Part shown: one piece after another, positions 51,938 through 60,577 of the stretch | Position numbering within the stretch: position 1 is the stretch's first letter | How the letters are laid out: each line of letters starts with the position of its first letter | Origin: Bordetella parapertussis | Lineage (GTDB): Bacteria > Pseudomonadota > Gammaproteobacteria > Burkholderiales > Burkholderiaceae_E | Assembly: GCA_945872335.1 (NCBI GenBank) | Contig: CAMBZS010000002.1 | Location: 1-64,000 of the forward strand | DNA: 64,000 bases | Reading direction: 5' to 3' | The notes under the pieces: generated by a model | The model's database searches: none | The model's input: only the letters and a program-made list of their open reading frames with translations | What the model was told of the DNA's origin: nothing | Position numbers and translations under genes: made by a program

Positions 51938-54900
51938 TCGTCTGCCCGTCCAGAGCACGGTTCCGGCGCGTCCTGGGGCTCGGCCTTGGCGTGGGGCAGG
52001 GCCGTGACATGGGAGCCGACCCAGCGGACCAGTTCGGCATAACACCCGCTGGCGAGGCGTGCGAACCTTCCATCGGCTGCGAGCGCCTCGAAATCAGGGA
52101 ACAGTCGCGCGAGGACCGGATCGGCGACCTCACCGCGAACATGCTCGCTTCCTTCGTAGACTGCGGCGGCGTCGTCCTCGCTTTGGGTGTCGCAGTATTC
52201 GACAGCGGTTTTGGCGGCGACCGGCAGCGGTTCGACGCATGCCTTGCGATACAGCGCGAGCAGATCGAGAAGGCGCTCGCGCGCGTGATCAGGAGCCGGT
52301 GGGCGGGCCCGAAGCGTTGCGTCGCGCCCAACCAGGACCAACTGATCGGACAGTCCCAATGCGCCCAGAAGCAGGGCTTGCACCCAGGTCTCGAGGAGAC
52401 GATGCGGCATGGGTCTGCGCTTGCCGGAGGATTCGAGCAGCGTGTTCGCGCTTGCATGGAGCTGAATCGCCGGCTGCGTTGCATCGGTGGAAGCAAACCG
52501 GCCGGGCGTGAACGCTTCGATCAGCGTGCCGGCCAGCTCGATTCGGAGCGGCAGTCGCTCAAGCGCATGTGGGTGCCGGTCGCGCTCAGCCATCCAGGCG
52601 CGCACGGGCCGCGCGGCGAGCGCTGCCAGGGACTTTCGGTGCACCACGCCGGGTCCGCCCAATGGCAGCCTGCCCTCGCGTTCGAGTCGCAAGAGGCGTC
52701 CCGCGATCAGGCGCTCAGGATCGGTGCGGGGGCTGTCTTCCGCAGGTCCGTCGCGCAGATCGGCGAGCACCCCGCGGGTGATCGAATCGAGCAGCTGGTA
52801 GGCGTCAAGGGAATCGAGCGTGAACGGTTCGTCGTCGGCGGAGGCGGAGTCATCCTCGCTCAGAAAAATCCCCAGCGTGGATTCGAAATAGGTACGGGGC
52901 GGATTGCGAAGGAGCCTTGCGAGTTCGGGGGGGCTGAGCCGCGCCGGAGCGGGAGAAGGGGCGGGTGAACGCGCAGGGCCAGTGGCGGGTGAAGGTGCGG
53001 GGGATGGTGCGGGTGAAGGACCCGGTGAAGGCGCGGCCCGGGGTGGGCCGCCCGGTGGATCCGGGTCATCATCCATTGCTGCGTGCCATTCATGGGCGTG
53101 GGTGAATAGACCACTGTCCGCCTCGAAATACCGGCGACTGAAGGGCTGCAGGGGGTGGGTGGTGGTTCGATCGTTCACGGTCTGTTCAGACCAGCGCGCA
53201 GCAAGATAGTCGCGCAGTTGCGCGACCAGCACCGAGGGCGGCTGCTTGCTGTCGTCCCTGACGCTTCGTCCGGTCCAGCTCAGGTAGAGCACCCGCCTGG
53301 CAGACAGAAGCGCCTCCAGCATCATCTGACGATCATCGTCGCGCCGGGCACGGTCGCCTGGTCGGCGCTGGCCGGCGAGTGCGATGAGATCGAAGTCGGG
53401 ACGCGCGGCGCGGCGCGGATAGTCACCATCATTCATGCCGATGAGGCACAGGACCTCAAACGGAATCGCCCGCATCGGCGTGAACGTGCAGAAGGTGACG
53501 CCCCGACCGCGGAAGGCTCGGCCAAGTGTGGGCGCATCGAGTGCATCGAGCCAGGCCTCGCCGGCAACGGAAAGCGGAATCGCCTCCTCGAAACCCGCGG
53601 CCGCGCAGTCGGCGCTCCAGCGTTCAAGGGCGGTTTCAAGCGCTTTCAGGATGCCGAGGTCGGCGGGGCTTTCGGCGCGAACCAGATCGGTGAGCAGGCG
53701 CTGAAAGCGGCTCGCCCAGAGAACTGGGGCGGTCGGGGTGGCCGATGTGTTGAGCCACTCGCCAAGCACCTCCAGCAGACCCGCGAGGGCGCCTGCGAGG
53801 TGGGCCTCGAGCCCGCCGACCTCGTCAAACGGTTCAATGCCGTCAAACGCCTCACCCGAGGCGGCGCGGGCCTCGCCCACTGCCCAGCCGAGCAGCATTC
53901 GCCGCAGGCCGAATGCTGCGGTGTTGACCTCGCCCGCCGCGCCCAGGCCAAGGAGGCTGCGCTGTTCGCGATCGAGGCCCCATCGGATGCCCGCTTCCCG
54001 CATCCAGCGCATGAGCCGGGGGATCCCGTCGGGCTCCACACCAAAACGCGTAGCGATCGACGGTACCTCAAAGAGCGCACAGAGCGCCGAGAGCGTGCAG
54101 CGTTCATCGCGAATACGCAGCACCCACTGAAGGGCCACCAGCAGCGGGCTGCTGCCGCGCGCGGCGAGGTCGGCGATATCAAAGGGAATATGACGGCGAT
54201 CGCTGTCGGCGTATTGCCCGAACACGGCGCGGATCGAGGGCGCGAAGCGGTTGATGTCGGGCACCATCACGATGATGTCGCGTGGCCGAAGCGCGCGCCC
54301 GGTGGACGAGCGGTCGGGTGCTTGGGCAAGGAGCTCGAGCAGCTGGTCGTGCAGCACCTCGAGCTCGCGAACCGGCCCGTGAGCAATGTGAAACACGATC
54401 GATTTGTCGCAAGCGGGCACCGGCGGGCGCGCCTTGCCGTCGAGCGGTTCCAGATCGCGAATCTGCTGCTGCACCTGCGAAAGAAGCGACGCGCCGGCCG
54501 GCTCCTCGTCGTCGAACAAGTCGATTCGATTGAGGTCAAAGCGTGATTTCGCCTGCTCGGCGTCGTCGAATTCATCGAGCAGCCGCACAAAATCCCGCGA
54601 CTGCCGCCCCCAGGCTGCGAGCAGCGGGTTGCCGTAGTGATGCATCTGATCAAACCCGACCGTCGCGAGATCCCGGTCATCACGAAGCCGGTGACGCCGC
54701 CGCGCGGCGCGCAGCAGCTCGCGTCCCTCGAGGATGTCGGCCCAGTGAAAGCGGCAGGGGTTGGGAATGGCGAGCAGCACCTGTGCGTGTCGGGCGAGCG
54801 CGGCAAGGAGGCGCAGCGTGGGGTGCGGAAGGCTGGTCAGCCCGAACACCACCACCCGGCGAGGCAGCGCAACCGTACCGGCATCGCCCGGCGGACGCCG

Positions 54901-55551
54901 GGCGAGCGCATCGACGACCCGATCATGAACATGTGGCCGGATGAGTGCGCGCTCATCGGGCGCGAGGTCGGCGAGCACGCGTTGCCAGACCAGCGACTGC
55001 CAGCGATGCTCGGGCCGCAACCGCTCACGGGCGCCTCGTGCGGTGATGAGCACGTCCTCGCCGGCCGCCCAGCAATCCAGCCAGTCTGGGCGGTGGACCT
55101 GATACTGGTCGAAGAGGTCGGCGATCTGGAGTGCGAGCTGGTGGCGGCGGCGCGGCTCGCCCTCGCCCAGATAGTTGGCAAGCGGTGCGGTCACGGCCCC
55201 GGGGTCGGTGCCGCGTGTGAGGTCGGTCAGCACACGCATCAGCCGCCAGGTCAGCGTGGCGCGGTCAAGCGGTGACCGCTCGGGCACGCGGTCCGCACCC
55301 AGCACCTGTCGGTAGAGCCGCCACTGGAATTGTCCCGGCAGTTGCAGGCTGAGGGCGGCGCACACCCCCTGACGCTGTGCCAGCGCCATCTTCAGCCACT
55401 CCCCGGTGCCATTGCTCTGCACCAGAACGATCTCGGATTCGAGTGGCGCGAGGCGATAGCGGCTCATGAACTCGCCCACCGCATCGAGCAGCATCTCGAT
55501 CCGGTTGCCGTGAAACGCCACAAAACCAGAATGGAGCGAAGGGGTGTACAA
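51934..55551 (-). CDS. recC: Exodeoxyribonuclease V gamma subunit RecC
   Basis: This RecC subunit of about 1205 residues senses Chi and splits the strands. It begins near FHGNRIEMLLDAVGEF, the usual RecC start, and has VQSNGTGEWLKMALAQRQGV, PLVALQWVLRIRDERCTL and CLIGMNDGDYPRRAARPDFD. An unusual Pro-Ala-Ser linker lies at about residues 825-875. The start is uncertain. I use the TTG at 55551; the frame runs to 55761, but that N-terminus is not RecC-like, and a GTG at 55521 is another choice. It leads the recC-recB-recD operon and is divergent from bciA. Confidence 0.92.
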   Translation of the reverse strand: MYTPSLHSGFVAFHGNRIEMLLDAVGEFMSRYRLAPLESEIVLVQSNGTGEWLKMALAQRQGVCAALSLQLPGQFQWRLYRQVLGADRVPERSPLDRATLTWRLMRVLTDLTRGTDPGAVTAPLANYLGEGEPRRRHQLALQIADLFDQYQVHRPDWLDCWAAGEDVLITARGARERLRPEHRWQSLVWQRVLADLAPDERALIRPHVHDRVVDALARRPPGDAGTVALPRRVVVFGLTSLPHPTLRLLAALARHAQVLLAIPNPCRFHWADILEGRELLRAARRRHRLRDDRDLATVGFDQMHHYGNPLLAAWGRQSRDFVRLLDEFDDAEQAKSRFDLNRIDLFDDEEPAGASLLSQVQQQIRDLEPLDGKARPPVPACDKSIVFHIAHGPVRELEVLHDQLLELLAQAPDRSSTGRALRPRDIIVMVPDINRFAPSIRAVFGQYADSDRRHIPFDIADLAARGSSPLLVALQWVLRIRDERCTLSALCALFEVPSIATRFGVEPDGIPRLMRWMREAGIRWGLDREQRSLLGLGAAGEVNTAAFGLRRMLLGWAVGEARAASGEAFDGIEPFDEVGGLEAHLAGALAGLLEVLGEWLNTSATPTAPVLWASRFQRLLTDLVRAESPADLGILKALETALERWSADCAAAGFEEAIPLSVAGEAWLDALDAPTLGRAFRGRGVTFCTFTPMRAIPFEVLCLIGMNDGDYPRRAARPDFDLIALAGQRRPGDRARRDDDRQMMLEALLSARRVLYLSWTGRSVRDDSKQPPSVLVAQLRDYLAARWSEQTVNDRTTTHPLQPFSRRYFEADSGLFTHAHEWHAAMDDDPDPPGGPPRAAPSPGPSPAPSPAPSPATGPARSPAPSPAPARLSPPELARLLRNPPRTYFESTLGIFLSEDDSASADDEPFTLDSLDAYQLLDSITRGVLADLRDGPAEDSPRTDPERLIAGRLLRLEREGRLPLGGPGVVHRKSLAALAARPVRAWMAERDRHPHALERLPLRIELAGTLIEAFTPGRFASTDATQPAIQLHASANTLLESSGKRRPMPHRLLETWVQALLLGALGLSDQLVLVGRDATLRARPPAPDHARERLLDLLALYRKACVEPLPVAAKTAVEYCDTQSEDDAAAVYEGSEHVRGEVADPVLARLFPDFEALAADGRFARLASGCYAELVRWVGSHVTALPHAKAEPQDAPEPCSGRADE
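52936..53070 (-). repeat. Imperfect 12-base repeats coding a Pro-Ala-Ser linker in RecC
   Basis: Copies of a degenerate 12-base unit (GCGGGTGAAGGN on the plus strand, clearest at 52984-53035) encode PSPAPSPAPSP-type sequence. The run lies between two RecC domains and probably forms a flexible spacer that varies in length by slippage. Confidence 0.75.
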
Positions 55552-55557
55552 GGCGGG

Positions 55558-55569
55558 CGAAAGCTTTCG
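55558..55569. other. Perfect 12-base palindrome at the recC 5' end
   Basis: CGAAAGCTTTCG lies 6 bases upstream of the proposed recC TTG, in the 166-base gap shared with bciA. It could be an operator or a small hairpin at the translation start. I see no clear promoter hexamers beside it. Confidence 0.3.
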
Positions 55570-55717
55570 GAAAGTGGGGGGCGGGGACCGGCGCGGTGCG
55601 CTGTCCGGGCACAATTGCGCCGGGTCAGTTCCCGCACAATAAACCCATGAACCGCACGTCATCAAACCTGTCGCGAACTTGCCCCGAGGAGCGCCGCCAG
55701 CCCGGCCTGCGCATGCC

Positions 55718-56767
55718 ATGAACGCCCGCCGGATCCTGGTGCTCGGGGCAAGCGGAACCATCGGCCGGGCGGTGGTTCGAAGCCTCCTCGATCGCGGGCA
55801 CGAAGCGGTGTGCCTGGTGAGGCCCCGCGCCGCACTCGCGCGCGGGCCGTGCGACAGCGCCGATGCCGCGCTCGCTCACGCGTCTCGCGACATCCCCGAC
55901 GCCGCGCTCGCGGGCGCCGAGCTTCGATACGGCCTCGCCACGGATCCGGCGAGCCTGCGCGACCACGGGCTTCGGGGCGAGCGCTTTGATGCGCTCATTT
56001 CATGCCTCGCCTCGCGCACTGGTTCGCCCGCGGACGCATGGCGAATCGACTACCAGGCCCACGTCGATACGCTATCCGTGGCGCGCGAGGCGGGCATTGG
56101 CCAGATGGTGCTGCTGTCCGCGATCTGTGTGCAAAAGCCGCTTCTTGCGTTTCAGCAGGCCAAGCTCGCATTCGAGCGCAAGCTGATCGACTCGGGGCTT
56201 TGCTACAGCATCGTCCGCCCGACCGCATTTTTCAAATCGCTATCCGGACAGATCGAGCGTGTGAGGGCGGGCAAGCCTTATCTGATGTTTGGCAACGGCG
56301 AACTCACGCGCTGCAAGCCGGTGAGCGACCGCGACCTGGCGCGTTATATCGTGCGCTGCATCGATGATCCAGCGCTGCATGACCGCATCCTGCCGATTGG
56401 TGGGCCAGGGCCCGCGCTCTCCCCGCGCGAGCAGGGCGAGATGCTGTTTCGACTGCTGGGCCGGAGCCCGCGCTTTCGTTCGGTGCCGGTGGCGGTGCTC
56501 GATGCGGTGGTGGGTGGGTTGAGCGTGGCCGGACATATCGTGCCGGCTTTGCGCGACAAGGCTGAGCTCGCGCGGATTGGCCGCTATTACGCAACCGAAT
56601 CGATGCTGTTGCTCGACCCGGTGAGCGGACGCTATCTGGATGAAGCCACGCCCTCGACCGGCACCGATACGCTGGAGGCATTTTTTGAGAGCGTGGTGGC
56701 GGGCCGATTGAAGGCGCCCGACTTACGTGAACACGGGGTGTTTGGCAGCCACCGGCGCCGGCATTGA
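55718..56767 (+). CDS. bciA: Divinyl (proto)chlorophyllide a 8-vinyl reductase BciA
   Basis: This 349-residue NAD(P)H-dependent atypical short-chain dehydrogenase reduces the 8-vinyl group of divinyl (proto)chlorophyllide during (bacterio)chlorophyll synthesis. The Rossmann motif is VLGASGTIG (residues 8-16). The very specific family core is present: SCLASRTGSPADAW, VLLSAICVQKPLLAFQQAKL, VRPTAFFKSLSGQ and ILPIGGPGPALSPREQGE. Other bch, crt or puf genes are not in the window; bciA often lies apart from the photosynthesis cluster. The ATG at 55718 has no strong Shine-Dalgarno, and an upstream frame to 55679 adds a short basic extension. The call depends on the family core and is strong. Confidence 0.93.
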   Translation: MNARRILVLGASGTIGRAVVRSLLDRGHEAVCLVRPRAALARGPCDSADAALAHASRDIPDAALAGAELRYGLATDPASLRDHGLRGERFDALISCLASRTGSPADAWRIDYQAHVDTLSVAREAGIGQMVLLSAICVQKPLLAFQQAKLAFERKLIDSGLCYSIVRPTAFFKSLSGQIERVRAGKPYLMFGNGELTRCKPVSDRDLARYIVRCIDDPALHDRILPIGGPGPALSPREQGEMLFRLLGRSPRFRSVPVAVLDAVVGGLSVAGHIVPALRDKAELARIGRYYATESMLLLDPVSGRYLDEATPSTGTDTLEAFFESVVAGRLKAPDLREHGVFGSHRRRH

Positions 56768-56881
56768 GCGGCCGCCGTCGGTCGGTCCAGCAGTTCGTGC
56801 ATCAAAACATAACCAATCGGTATTTCCAGAGCGGACGGGAGTCGGCTAGGCTTTCGTGTCGATTTGCTTTGGAGACGGACC

Positions 56882-58030
56882 ATGACCGCCAGTTCTTATC
56901 TTGCCGACCGATCCCGCAGAACGCTGCTTCGTAGTGCCCCAGGGTCGCTGGCATGGGCGCTTGCGGGCGGCATGATGGGGTCTGGCAGCATCGCAAGTGC
57001 AGAACCGGTTCCGTCAAGCGGTGTTCCTGCGGTGGACCGGCTCGCCATCAGGGTGGTCACCGATTCATACCACCACGCCTTCGAACCTTCTAGGACGGTC
57101 GGCGACGTGCGAATTCAGCGGGTTGGCACCACACTGAGCAAGGTCGCGGCGCCGCGTACGCTTCAAAACGAGTGGGGGCTCTCGCTGCATCTTGAGTCTT
57201 CGCTTTCGGGCGAGAGCCGGCAGGTTCTGATTGATTTTGGATTTACCAGCGCGACACTCAACTCAAATCTGGATGTTTTGGGTGTCGACCCTGGTCGGCT
57301 CGACGCCTTGGTTCTTTCTCACGGACACTACGACCACTTCGGCGGACTGGTGGGATTTCTCGAAGCGCACCGGGGTCGTATCAAAGCTGGACTGCCGTTT
57401 GTGCTCGGTGGCGAAGAGTGCTTCTGCTCGCGCGAGGGCGGCATTGGCGAAAACATAGGCAGCTTCGGTGCACTGGATCGCCAGGCGATTGCGAACGCCA
57501 AGCTGGCCGTACGCTACGCTGAACGTCCGAGCCTTGTGGCGGGCCACGCATTTACAACCGGCCGCATTCCTGCCGATAGCTTCGAGCGGGTGCTCTCCCC
57601 CACCCGAATGAGTGTTGGCGTCAAGGACGGGGTTGGCTGTGCGCCCGAAGGACTGCCCGAGGACAAGCGCAACGTGACAACGTTGATTCCGGATGATTTT
57701 CAGCATGAGCAGGCCACCGCCTTTGTGGTTCGTGACAAAGGTCTGGTGGTCATGACCTCATGCGGCCACCGTGGCGTGGTCAACTCCGTGCGAACCGCCC
57801 AGAAGGTGTCAGGCGTTCAAAAGGTGCACGCGATTCTGGGCGGATTTCATCTGGCGCCGCACCCGCCGGAGTACCTGCGCCAGACCGCTGAGGCAATCAA
57901 GACCTTGTCCCCGGACTGGCTCATTCCGATGCATTGCAGCGGTGAACCGTTTTTCGCGATTGCCCGGGACGTCCTGGGTGACAAGGTGTTGCGCTCGTCG
58001 ACCGGGACGCGATTTGTATTCGGGGCGTGA
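56882..58030 (+). CDS. Tat-exported metallo-beta-lactamase-fold hydrolase
   Basis: This 382-residue protein begins with a twin-arginine signal (SRRTLLRSAPG, then a hydrophobic stretch ending ASAEP). The metal-binding motif LSHGHYDH gives H147, H149, D151 and H152; later ligands are in MTSCGHRGVVNSV, GGFHLAP and IPMHCSGEPFF. The layout with GLSLHLES and DFGFTS resembles the MJ0936/RFA-P-synthase-like MBL group annotated as methanopterin-related, but in proteobacteria the substrate is unknown. GGAGACGGACC precedes the ATG at 56882. It is convergent with the GST gene. Confidence 0.85.
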   Translation: MTASSYLADRSRRTLLRSAPGSLAWALAGGMMGSGSIASAEPVPSSGVPAVDRLAIRVVTDSYHHAFEPSRTVGDVRIQRVGTTLSKVAAPRTLQNEWGLSLHLESSLSGESRQVLIDFGFTSATLNSNLDVLGVDPGRLDALVLSHGHYDHFGGLVGFLEAHRGRIKAGLPFVLGGEECFCSREGGIGENIGSFGALDRQAIANAKLAVRYAERPSLVAGHAFTTGRIPADSFERVLSPTRMSVGVKDGVGCAPEGLPEDKRNVTTLIPDDFQHEQATAFVVRDKGLVVMTSCGHRGVVNSVRTAQKVSGVQKVHAILGGFHLAPHPPEYLRQTAEAIKTLSPDWLIPMHCSGEPFFAIARDVLGDKVLRSSTGTRFVFGA

Positions 58031-58058
58031 GGCCGAGCGGGCCGGCAGGCTCGTCAGA

Positions 58059-58694
58059 TCAGAACTTCGCCTTGACCGCCTCTTCATGCGCGAGCAACGC
58101 CTTCACGCTCGCGCGCGCCTCGACGCGGGCACGATGCGCCGTGCAATTCACAAAGCGTGACAGATCGGCTCCAAACGCGCCTCCCCGCCTGAAGGTCCAG
58201 TAAAAGTAGGCATCGGCGCAGCCAAACCGCTCGCCGAAGAACCAGGTCTTGCCGGCGAGCATCTGCTCGGCGAGTTCGAATTGTTCGACCATGCCCGCAT
58301 GACCCAGCGCCTTCACACGCGCTGCGGCACCGGGGTCGTCACAGTAGCGCTCGGGCCGGGCCTGCTGGGTGAGTTTGGGATGAATGCCCGACCCGCACCA
58401 GCCAAGCACCGACAGGGCCTGGATGAACTGCATGGGGTCCGATGGCATCAGACCCGCGTGCGGAAACTGCCGGTCGATCCAGGTCTGGATTGCGACGTTT
58501 TCGGTGATCACCGTGCCGTCGACGATAAGGGCCGGCACCTTGCCCTTGGGGTTGATTTTCAGGTACTCGGGTTTGTGGTGTTCGCCTGCACCCAGATTGA
58601 GGTCGAGGGTGTTGAATGACGCCCCGGCTTCCTTCAGCAGGATGTAGGGCGCAATCGCGCAGGCACCGGGCGCAAAGGCAAGCGTGATGTTCAT
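58059..58694 (-). CDS. Glutathione S-transferase family protein
   Basis: This 211-residue cytosolic enzyme has a thioredoxin-fold N-terminal domain (FAPGACAIAPYILLKEAGAS, with KGKVPALIVDGTVITENVAI as the cis-Pro and Glu/Asn glutathione site) and a helical C-terminal domain. The beta-class start FAPGACA has a Ser/Cys-like catalytic region typical of proteobacteria. It lies 47 bases after dctM in the FAD-monooxygenase/TRAP operon. GSTs in such operons detoxify or isomerise ring-cleavage or epoxide intermediates. The exact substrate is not visible. Confidence 0.88.
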   Translation of the reverse strand: MNITLAFAPGACAIAPYILLKEAGASFNTLDLNLGAGEHHKPEYLKINPKGKVPALIVDGTVITENVAIQTWIDRQFPHAGLMPSDPMQFIQALSVLGWCGSGIHPKLTQQARPERYCDDPGAAARVKALGHAGMVEQFELAEQMLAGKTWFFGERFGCADAYFYWTFRRGGAFGADLSRFVNCTAHRARVEARASVKALLAHEEAVKAKF

Positions 58695-58741
58695 GGCGGT
58701 CAGTCCTTTCGAGATGGATCTGAAATCAAGCGGTGTGCGCG

Positions 58742-60049
58742 CTATGACCAGCCGGTTGCCTTGGGCAGCCAGGTGCAGAGCGCCGGAAACAGGGTGATCA
58801 CCGCAAGTCTTGCGATATCGGCAAGCACGAAGGGCGTGATGCCGCGGTAGATGCTCATGAGCGGAATGTGCGAGGCCATTGACTGCACCACGAACACGTT
58901 GATTCCGATGGGCGGAATGATCATGCCCATGCTGATGAGAACCACATTGACCACGCCCCACCACAGTGGGTCATAGCCCAGTCCGATGATGAGCGGATAG
59001 ACAAAGGGAAGCGTGATGACCATGGCGGCGATTTCATCGAAGATCGCGCCCGCGATCAGGTACATGATCTGCAGCATCACGATCACCAGTAGCGCCGAGA
59101 CCCCCAGCTTTTCAATGCCTTCAACCACGGCCTGGGGCATGCCCGAGAGGGTGACGAAATAGCTGAATACCGATGCCCCGATGATGATCACGAAGATGAG
59201 CGCGGTGGAGGTGACCGTATCGCGGATCGACTCGATGAAGCGGGCCATGGTGAGCCGCTTTCTCGCAAGCGCGATCGCAAATGCGAAGGTGGCCCCGACC
59301 GATGCAGCCTCGTTCACGGTGAACATGCCGGAATAGATGCCTGCGCCCACGGCGATGGCGAGCAGCACCACCGCCCAGCATTCGCGAACCGTGGCCATTC
59401 GCGCTCTCCAGTCGCTGCGGGGGCCCACCGGGGCCTGGTCCGGCGCAAAGCGCGCATAGACCGACACGGCGGCCATGTAAAACACCACGGTCAGAAGCCC
59501 GGGGATGACCGACGCCACAAACAGGGCGGTGATCGAATTTTCGGTGAGCACGCCGTAAAGCACGAGAATGACTGAGGGCGGGATGATGATGCCCAGCGTG
59601 CCTCCGGTGGCAATGGTGGCCGCTGCAAAGCCCTGCCCATAGCGGTGCGACAGCATTTCCGGGAGCGCAATACGCGACATGGTGGCCGCGGTGGCGACCG
59701 ACGATCCGCAGACCGCGCCAAAGCCCGCGCAGCCGAGCACGGTGGAAATCGCCAGTCCGCCGGGACGATGACCGAAAAACGCACCGGCCACCCGATAGAG
59801 TTCGGTGGACAGGCCACCCGCATGCGCGAAGTTGCCCATCAGAAGAAAGAGCGGAATGACCGCAAGCGCGAGGCTGCTGAGTGCGCTCGAGGGCTCGGTG
59901 GAGAGAAGCGAGAGCGCGGGCTCCCAGCCGATGATGAAACTGCAGCCGACGAGCCCCGCCACGCCCATGGCCACACCGATCGGCACGTGAAGCGCGATCA
60001 GCGCAAACATGAGACCGAGACCGAGCAGGCCGGTGAAAAGCGAATCCAT
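58742..60049 (-). CDS. dctM: TRAP transporter large permease DctM
   Basis: This 435-residue multi-spanning permease has GCAGFGAVCGSSVATAATM, GGTLGIIIPPSVILVLYGV, NEAASVGATFAF and GMIIPPIGINVFVVQSMA, the DctM landmarks. The frame to 60166 lies mostly inside dctQ; the ATG at 60049 lies 8 bases after the dctQ stop. It is the third DctM-type protein in the window, counting the fused one at 3994. Confidence 0.93.
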   Translation of the reverse strand: MDSLFTGLLGLGLMFALIALHVPIGVAMGVAGLVGCSFIIGWEPALSLLSTEPSSALSSLALAVIPLFLLMGNFAHAGGLSTELYRVAGAFFGHRPGGLAISTVLGCAGFGAVCGSSVATAATMSRIALPEMLSHRYGQGFAAATIATGGTLGIIIPPSVILVLYGVLTENSITALFVASVIPGLLTVVFYMAAVSVYARFAPDQAPVGPRSDWRARMATVRECWAVVLLAIAVGAGIYSGMFTVNEAASVGATFAFAIALARKRLTMARFIESIRDTVTSTALIFVIIIGASVFSYFVTLSGMPQAVVEGIEKLGVSALLVIVMLQIMYLIAGAIFDEIAAMVITLPFVYPLIIGLGYDPLWWGVVNVVLISMGMIIPPIGINVFVVQSMASHIPLMSIYRGITPFVLADIARLAVITLFPALCTWLPKATGWS

Positions 60050-60057
60050 GAGAGGGT

Positions 60058-60567
60058 TCAGTGCTCGGGTTCGTCGGCGTGGCCGCCCAGCGCGCGGACC
60101 CAGCGGTGGATGACCAGCATCTGGGCGGGGATTGCCACCGCCATTACGAGGGTGGCAAGCAGCCACGCGGGCGCCACCGGAACCTCGATGGTCCGTGTGG
60201 TGGCGCCTCGTCCATGCTGATCAAGAACAAACAGAAAAAACTGCCAGGTGACGAGCGAGAAGAACACCAGGGTGACCGAACATCCGAAGATCTCGAGCGT
60301 GCGATAGCCGCGCCGCGGCAGCGCTTTGCCCAGAAACCGGATGGTGACATTCGACTGGCTGAGGAGCCCTGCCGGGAAGGCTGTTGCGATGATCACCGCC
60401 ATCACCAGGCTCAGGATGTCGGTGAGGCCGGGCAGGCGAGACCAGCCCAGATAGCGAGCGGCACCCTCGTAGGTGGTGAGCGCTGCCGCCACGCACAGGC
60501 CGGTGAAGCCAAGTAGCGCGAGCCGGTCGGTGAGTCGCGCGAACCGGCGCGCAAACGATTCCGTCAC
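60058..60567 (-). CDS. dctQ: TRAP transporter small permease DctQ
   Basis: This 169-residue protein has four hydrophobic segments (LALLGFTGLCVAAALTTYEG, LSLVMAVIIATAFPAGLLSQ, TLVFFSLVTWQFFLFVL and WLLATLVMAVAIPAQMLVI). SQSNVTIRFLGKALP is the typical DctQ cytoplasmic loop. It starts with GTG at 60567, 10 bases after the dctP stop, and lies directly before dctM in the operon. Confidence 0.9.
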   Translation of the reverse strand: MTESFARRFARLTDRLALLGFTGLCVAAALTTYEGAARYLGWSRLPGLTDILSLVMAVIIATAFPAGLLSQSNVTIRFLGKALPRRGYRTLEIFGCSVTLVFFSLVTWQFFLFVLDQHGRGATTRTIEVPVAPAWLLATLVMAVAIPAQMLVIHRWVRALGGHADEPEH

Positions 60568-60577
60568 GGCGGATTCT

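Noticed and set aside
52984-53035. 12-base repeats in recC considered as a CRISPR or intergenic satellite
   Set aside because: The repeats are within one coding frame, have no unique spacers and encode a Pro-Ala-Ser linker.
53155-54546. 463-residue plus-strand open frame opposite recC
   Set aside because: No start context or motif, typical codon shadow; recC conserved motifs are in the minus frame.
58034-58053. CGAGC/GCTCG inverted repeat between the MBL-fold and GST genes
   Set aside because: The arms are only five bases and no T-run is present, too weak to call a terminator.
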